From Lysobacterales bacterium (GTDB lineage: Bacteria > Pseudomonadota > Gammaproteobacteria > Xanthomonadales > S139-57), in NCBI GenBank assembly GCA_026993285.1, contig JALWTZ010000268.1, forward strand, positions 1 to 18,317: a DNA stretch of 18,317 nt. Direction: 5' to 3'. The translations under genes were made by a program, and so were the position numbers. Below the pieces are notes generated by a model, which was not told where the DNA came from, searched no databases, and saw only the letters and a program-made list of their open reading frames with translations. This document shows positions 14,632-18,317 of the stretch, in pieces (the stretch's first letter is position 1; the number at the start of each line of letters is the position of its first letter).

Positions 14632-15171
14632 ATGGGACGATACCGACCGCCACAGCCGAAATCCACCGCCATCATCACCGCCTGGGGTTTTGCCCAACTG
14701 CAGCGTGAACTGAAGGCCATCTGGAAAAAACGCGCCGAAGTCACCCAGGCCCTGGCCGCCGCGGCCGCCGAGGGCGACCGCTCGGAAAATGCCGAATACA
14801 TTTACCGCAAGAAGGAACTGCGGGAACTGGACCGGCGCATCCGCTACCTGCAGAAACGCCTGCCCGACCTGCAGGTGGTGCGGGAACGCCCGACGGACGA
14901 AAGCCGGGTACGCTTCGCCGCCTGGGTCTGGCTGGAAAACGCGGCGGAAGAACGCGCCTGCTACCGCCTGGTGGGCCCGGATGAAACCGGCCTGCACCCC
15001 GGCGGCATCAGCGTGGACGCGCCATTGGCCAAAGCCCTGCTGGGCAAGGGCGTGGACGACGAAGTGCAGGTCCGCACCCCCGCCGGCACCCGCGAATGGT
15101 GGCTGCTGGCCATCCACTACCAACCCCCGGAAGCGCCTCCGTCGCCACCGGCTGAACCCATGGAGCAGTAG
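14632..15171 (+). CDS. greB: Transcription elongation factor GreB
   Basis: This protein binds the RNA polymerase secondary channel and stimulates cleavage of backtracked transcripts. The 179-aa chain has the N-terminal coiled coil (about 15-85) with the tip motif EGDRSENAEYIYRKK. This includes D49 and E52, the acidic residues needed for cleavage, and the longer GreB spacing rather than that of GreA. The C-terminal domain (about 90-164) ends with TPAGTREWWLLAIHY. It is longer than E. coli GreB (158 aa) because of a basic N-terminal extension and a proline-rich tail (PPEAPPSPPAEP). The ATG is preferred to a GTG 12 codons upstream, which has no ribosome site. It is the last gene of the run; no strong terminator follows directly. 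Confidence 0.92.
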   Translation: MGRYRPPQPKSTAIITAWGFAQLQRELKAIWKKRAEVTQALAAAAAEGDRSENAEYIYRKKELRELDRRIRYLQKRLPDLQVVRERPTDESRVRFAAWVWLENAAEERACYRLVGPDETGLHPGGISVDAPLAKALLGKGVDDEVQVRTPAGTREWWLLAIHYQPPEAPPSPPAEPMEQ

Positions 15172-15231
15172 ACCACCACATATATCCAGCCTAGCCGGGA
15201 TTTTGAGCAAGCGTTTTTTCGCAAATCGAGG

Positions 15232-15279
15232 GTTCAACCAGGACCGTGGGTCCGGTGGACCCACGCAGCCGGGTTGAAC
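15232..15279. repeat. Nested inverted repeat downstream of greB
   Basis: The inner arms CGTGGGTCC (15245-15253) and GGACCCACG (15257-15265) are perfect, with a 3-base loop. The outer arms GTTCAACC (15232-15239) and GGTTGAAC (15272-15279) are also perfect 8-mers. A further GC-rich repeat with two GGCCGG copies follows at 15280-15297. No T tract follows, so on this evidence it is a structured repeat that might still stop or stabilise the greB transcript. Confidence 0.7.
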
Positions 15280-15379
15280 GGCCGGCAGGGAGGCCGGACC
15301 GGACGTAGCGCCAAGGATGGAATACGCCTGTGTTTAAAAATGGGATAACCGAGCAAGATGTCACCTGCAACGAAGAGTT

Positions 15380-15398
15380 GCGGAAAACAAGCCCCCGC
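15380..15398. repeat. Partial copy of the right end of the palindromic element
   Basis: GCGGAAAACAAGCCCCCGC at this place resembles GACGAAAAACAAGCCCCTGC near 15565-15584, in the same orientation. It looks like a solitary or decayed end of the same element, about 185 bp apart. Similarity is by eye over roughly 18 bases. Confidence 0.45.
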
Positions 15399-15460
15399 AT
15401 GATTTGCAGTTGTAGGCTGCGATTTTATAGTTGGTTTTTGTCAATTGGTGTGTGACCCCT

Positions 15461-15586
15461 ATTGCAGGAGGCGTTTTTTTGTCAGACAAGGCGGAGGGGG
15501 TAAGGGAGGAGGGAGCGTACATTTCAGTACGTGACCGACGAGCGCACCTCCTCCAACGCAGTATGACGAAAAACAAGCCCCTGCAA
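15461..15586. repeat. Imperfect palindromic element (MITE-like), about 126 bp
   Basis: The left end ATTGCAGG and the right end CCTGCAAT are exact inverted repeats. The arms continue with imperfect pairing (T-rich block plus GTCA on the left, TGAC plus A-rich block on the right; GGAGG-like and CCTCC-like inner blocks). The centre is GTAC-ATTTCA-GTAC. It contains no credible gene. A stop codon of the neighbouring minus-strand gene begins one base beyond its right end. Possible natures are a miniature inverted-repeat element or a large bidirectional terminator. I see no clear target-site duplication. Confidence 0.6.
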
Positions 15587-16009
15587 TCAAAGATTGCCGT
15601 CTCTGTGGCGTTGACATAACGACCGCTCATCCGGCTGCTCCACCGTATCCACGATAATGCTCACCAGCTCGGCAATCTGTTCCATGTTCAGTGCTTCCAT
15701 CAGGCGGTTCATCAGCTCCGGTGGCACAGGAGCCTGTACCTGGCGGCCATCACCCAGGGTGATCAGCAGGCCGGCGGTGTGAAACTGCTGTTCGGCCATT
15801 TCCTGGTTCCAGATCTGTTCGTCGGCGTTGAACAGCTCGTCGTAGCAGGCTTCCAGTTTTTCCAGCAGGGTCTCGTCCTCGATTTCGGGCAGGATGACCA
15901 GCCAGCCATCGTCTTCCTCTTCGCGGACTTCTCCCTCCAGGCCCAGTGCGCGGGCGCGTTCGAGGAATCGGTCACGGGTCTGCGGGTGCATGAACAGGTA
16001 TTCCAGCAT
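15587..16009 (-). CDS. Small acidic protein of unknown function
   Basis: This 140-aa protein is not one I recognise. The N-terminus (MLEYLFMHPQTRDRFLERARALGLEG) is helical. An acidic strand-like segment with WLVILPEIEDETLLEKLEACYDEL follows. Next is a possible beta hairpin (AGLLITLGDGRQVQAPVPPEL) and a final helix (LMEALNMEQIAELVSIIVDTVEQPD). There is no signal peptide or membrane helix, so it is probably cytoplasmic. The ATG has GGAG eight bases upstream; a longer frame through the opposite-strand carbonic anhydrase gene is rejected. The last eleven residues (SLCQRHRDGNL) are unlike the rest, and the stop lies directly at the edge of the palindromic element, so the original C-terminus may have been replaced. 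It is divergent from the carbonic anhydrase-like gene across 60 bp. Confidence 0.78.
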   Translation of the reverse strand: MLEYLFMHPQTRDRFLERARALGLEGEVREEEDDGWLVILPEIEDETLLEKLEACYDELFNADEQIWNQEMAEQQFHTAGLLITLGDGRQVQAPVPPELMNRLMEALNMEQIAELVSIIVDTVEQPDERSLCQRHRDGNL

Positions 16010-16069
16010 GATGTCACTCCAGCGGCTTTTGCCCCTACAATAGCCAAAGTTCAGAGAGGAGCCATTGAT

Positions 16070-16609
16070 ATGTATCAGTCCGCCATTCAGCCCTGGCAGG
16101 GGCATGTGCCGCAGTTGGGCCAGCGGGTTTATGTGCATCCACAGTCGGCGGTGATCGGCCAGGTCACGCTGGGCGACGACAGTTCCGTCTGGCCCTTCGC
16201 GGCCATTCGCGGGGATGTGAATACCATTGCCATCGGCAAGCGTTGCAATATTCAGGATGGTGCCGTTTTGCATGTCACCCATGACGGCCCGTTTACACCC
16301 GGTGGCTTTCCGTTGCTGCTGGGGGATGATATTACCGTGGGTCATGGCGCGGTACTGCACGCCTGCACCATCGAGGATGCCTGCCTGATCGGCATGAATG
16401 CCACGGTGCTGGATGGCGCGGTGGTGGGCCGTGAGAGCATGATCGCGGCGGGTTCGCTGGTGCCGCCGGGCAAGGTGGTGGAGCCGGGCAGCCTGTGGAT
16501 GGGCAATCCGGCCCGGTTCGTTCGCCGGCTGAGTGAGCGGGAGATTGAACAGCTGCATTATTCCACCCGCCATTATGTGGCACTGAAGGACGGTTATCTG
16601 GAAGCGTGA
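16070..16609 (+). CDS. Gamma-class carbonic anhydrase family protein (YrdA/PaaY-like)
   Basis: This is a left-handed beta-helix protein of 179 aa from repeated hexapeptides (for example QVTLGDDSSVWPFAAIRGD and GHGAVLHACTIEDACLIGM). The likely trimer would bind metal through H71, H92 and H97, matching the spacing of the three zinc histidines of Cam/YrdA-type proteins. R47, D49 and Q62 also match conserved positions. It may hydrate CO2 or be an inactive relative; many YrdA-type members have no proven activity. The acid-loop residues of archaeal Cam are not obvious. The ATG has AGAGAGGAG eight bases upstream, which argues against the 97-codon frame extension antisense to the neighbouring gene. 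A TACAAT -10-like box lies at 16036, without a good -35. It converges with the GGDEF-EAL gene, 34 nt apart. Confidence 0.9.
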   Translation: MYQSAIQPWQGHVPQLGQRVYVHPQSAVIGQVTLGDDSSVWPFAAIRGDVNTIAIGKRCNIQDGAVLHVTHDGPFTPGGFPLLLGDDITVGHGAVLHACTIEDACLIGMNATVLDGAVVGRESMIAAGSLVPPGKVVEPGSLWMGNPARFVRRLSEREIEQLHYSTRHYVALKDGYLEA

Positions 16610-16643
16610 CGGGAGTTGACGCAGCTCTGCTGTAGCGGTTGGG

Positions 16644-18317
16644 CTATTGAATGGCCTGCGACCGGCAGGTGTTCAGCAGATGGTCGAGCGGCATGGGTCG
16701 GGCCAGCAGGTATCCCTGTACCAGGTCGCAGCCCTGCTCGCGCAGAAAGGCCAGTTGTGTCTCGTTTTCCACCCCTTCGGCGATGGTGCTCAAGCCCAGT
16801 TTCTGTGCCATGGCAATGATGGCGGCGGTGATTTCCGTATCTTGCAAATCCCCGGGAATATCCCGTACGAAGGATTGGTCAATCTTCAGTGCGGTGATGG
16901 GCAGTTTCTTCAGATAGCTCAAGGAACTGAAGCCGGTGCCAAAATCGTCAATGGCAATATGAAAACCGCTATTCCGTAACTGTTTCATGTGGGTGGTGGC
17001 CAGTTCCAGATCATCCAGCAACACCGATTCGGTCAGTTCCAGCTCCAGCTGTTCCGGCAGCAGGTCGTGGTCCTTCACGCTTTGCTGTAGCTGTCGCACC
17101 AGCCCGGGATCGAAGAACTGTCGTGCCGACAGGTTGATGGCCAGCCGTTGAATACCACAAGCCTGCAGTGCCTGGCCGTGTTGCTGGAGCAGTTGGCAGG
17201 CCTGTTCGATGACCCACAGCCCCAGGTCCAGGATGAGGCCGCTGTCTTCCGCTACCGGAATGAACTGGTCTGGTGGGACGAATCCCAGTACCGGATCATT
17301 CCAGCGGCACAGGCATTCGGCACAGGCAAAACGGTTGTTGGCCAGGGACAGTTGTGGCTGTACAGCCAGTGACAGGCCGCGCGTGACAGGATCTTCCAGC
17401 GTCTGCCGCAGTTGTTGCAGGATGTTTTGTTGCTGTTGCAACTGGTGCATCATCTGTTCGTTGAAGTGGCAACTGCGGTTGCGGCCGGCGCGCTTGGCCT
17501 CGTACAGGGCGATATCGGCATGCTTGAGCAGGGTGCTCACGGTTTGCCCATGATCCGGAAAAACGGCAATACCGATGGAGAAGGTGATATCCACCGTCTG
17601 TTCTTCCAGCTGCAATGGCTGGTTGAAGGTGCGGGTAAGCAGGTTGGCGCAGAAGCGAACCTGCTCCGGGCCGTCTGCTTCATGCAGCAAGACCACAAAC
17701 TCATCGCCACCCATGCGCGCCATGGTGACGTCCAGGCCTTCCAGGCTGATCCGAAGACGGCGAGCTACCTTGATCAGCACCTGGTCTCCAACATCATGGC
17801 CCAGGGTGTCATTGATCTTCTTGAAGTTGTCCAGATCCAGAAACAGCAGTGCCAACGGCTTTCCACTTTCCTGGCGTTCTTCCAGCGCCCGTTCCAGCAG
17901 GGTCTTGCAGTGGTGACGGTTGGGCAGGCCGGTCAGGCTGTCGTACAGGGCCTGGTATTCCAGTTTTTCCTGTGCCTGCTTCAGATCGGTGATATCCATG
18001 ATGGAACCGACGAAGGCTGGTGGCTGGCCAGTGCCCTGGTCGAGCGCCACCAGGTGCTCGATGAAAATGCGGTACTCCTTTTGTCCCAGTGGCCGGTAGC
18101 GATATTCCAGTGAACCCGGCTGTTGCAGCTCGTGCATGCGCGACTGAAAGGCCAGAAAACGGGGCAGGTCATCCGGATGAATACCTTCCAGCCATTGGCT
18201 GGAGACCAGCTGTTCCACACCGGGCTGGCCGATCAGCATTTGCAGCCGCTGGTTGAGAAAGGTTAGGTCAAAATGTTCGTTCCGCCGCAGGATTCCGGTG
18301 GGGGAAGAATCGGTCAA
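16644..18317 (-). CDS. PAS-GGDEF-EAL cyclic-di-GMP signalling protein (5' end outside window)
   Basis: The gene enters from the right edge; the first codon seen (TTG) is not a credible start. The visible 557 residues comprise a PAS fold (about 10-115, with WLEGIHPDDLPRF and a PAC-like end VGSIMDITDLKQAQ), a GGDEF domain (about 122-285) and an EAL domain (about 300-550). GGDEF is intact at 203-207, and the RxxD inhibitory site does not appear in its usual place. In the EAL domain the signature is ECL (E334-C335-L336) rather than EAL, but the other catalytic segments are present: NLSA (395-398), ELTES (427-431), DDFGTG (457-462), KID (478-480) and AEGVE (513-517). It may therefore make and/or degrade cyclic-di-GMP, tuned by the PAS sensor. 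No transmembrane part is visible in this portion. Confidence 0.92.
   Translation of the reverse strand: MTDSSPTGILRRNEHFDLTFLNQRLQMLIGQPGVEQLVSSQWLEGIHPDDLPRFLAFQSRMHELQQPGSLEYRYRPLGQKEYRIFIEHLVALDQGTGQPPAFVGSIMDITDLKQAQEKLEYQALYDSLTGLPNRHHCKTLLERALEERQESGKPLALLFLDLDNFKKINDTLGHDVGDQVLIKVARRLRISLEGLDVTMARMGGDEFVVLLHEADGPEQVRFCANLLTRTFNQPLQLEEQTVDITFSIGIAVFPDHGQTVSTLLKHADIALYEAKRAGRNRSCHFNEQMMHQLQQQQNILQQLRQTLEDPVTRGLSLAVQPQLSLANNRFACAECLCRWNDPVLGFVPPDQFIPVAEDSGLILDLGLWVIEQACQLLQQHGQALQACGIQRLAINLSARQFFDPGLVRQLQQSVKDHDLLPEQLELELTESVLLDDLELATTHMKQLRNSGFHIAIDDFGTGFSSLSYLKKLPITALKIDQSFVRDIPGDLQDTEITAAIIAMAQKLGLSTIAEGVENETQLAFLREQGCDLVQGYLLARPMPLDHLLNTCRSQAIQ

Larger units (their letters stand above)
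15172..15586. other. Gene-free stretch between greB and the minus-strand small gene
   Basis: These 415 bases have no protein with family-like features. They contain the nested inverted repeat, the partial element end and the 126-bp palindromic element listed separately, plus a short hairpin (GCAAC-gaaga-GTTGC, 15367-15381). The base composition swings from GC-rich (15240-15300) to AT-rich (15405-15445), unlike the neighbouring genes. Confidence 0.7.

Noticed and set aside
13825..15264. Minus-strand open frame of 479 codons opposite holD-rimI-greB
   Set aside because: It shadows three recognised genes, has no family motif and runs into the intergenic repeat.
15431..15619. Plus-strand 62-codon frame through the palindromic element
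   Set aside because: Its sequence is produced by the imperfect inverted repeat, has no convincing ribosome site for its GTG-type start and shows no protein family features.
15779..16069. 97-codon upstream extension of the carbonic anhydrase-like gene
   Set aside because: It is antisense to the small acidic protein; the ATG at 16070 has a strong ribosome site and starts the family-typical sequence.
16010..16573. Upstream extension of the minus-strand small gene across the carbonic anhydrase-like gene
   Set aside because: A good ATG with GGAG exists at 16009. The extension is purely antisense to a recognised gene and gives no domain.
1..18317. tRNA, rRNA, CRISPR array, transposase or phage genes
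   Set aside because: I found no cloverleaf-like or spaced direct-repeat pattern and no recognisable transposase or integrase on reading both strands.

Overview
The window looks like chromosomal DNA of a moderately GC-rich, flagellated, sulfur-oxidising gammaproteobacterium, Chromatiales-like in gene content. This is inferred from gene families, since there is no rRNA marker. The sulfur clue is a cytoplasmic sulfite-oxidising complex (SoeABC type). The gammaproteobacterial clues are a holD-rimI pair, GreB, and a sigma-28 promoter of the enteric flagellar type.

Region 1 (1-5117, + strand) is a sulfite/sulfur block: the C-terminal half of SoeA, complete SoeB and SoeC, a small three-helix membrane protein, a stand-alone S24-like (LexA protease fold) protein whose catalytic lysine position holds arginine, and a YeeE/YedE sulfur-compound transporter closed by a clear intrinsic terminator. 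Region 2 (5118-6320) is a soluble chemoreceptor with a C-terminal zinc-binding CZB domain, behind a near-consensus sigma-28 promoter. Region 3 (6329-7204, - strand) is prmC.

Region 4 (7222-15171, + strand) is a very compact run of eleven genes with overlapping or nearly touching ends: sufT, pssA, a GAF-PP2C phosphatase-HATPase kinase fusion, a STAS protein, mlaE-, mlaF- and mlaD-like genes, an outer-membrane lipoprotein of the PqiC kind, holD, rimI and greB. The striking part is the middle. A complete partner-switching module (phosphatase and anti-sigma-type kinase in one chain, plus a STAS protein with the phosphorylatable serine) sits between a phospholipid synthase and an MCE-type lipid transporter, in the place where a MlaB-like STAS subunit would be expected. 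The sequence suggests, but cannot prove, that lipid transport here is controlled by reversible phosphorylation. I regard this as the best candidate for an undescribed system in the window.

Region 5 (15172-15586) has no gene. It holds a nested inverted repeat and an imperfect palindromic element of about 126 bp with matching termini, plus a second partial copy of one end. Region 6 has a small unrecognised acidic protein (- strand) divergent from a gamma-class carbonic anhydrase (+), followed convergently by a PAS-GGDEF-EAL cyclic-di-GMP protein that runs off the right edge.
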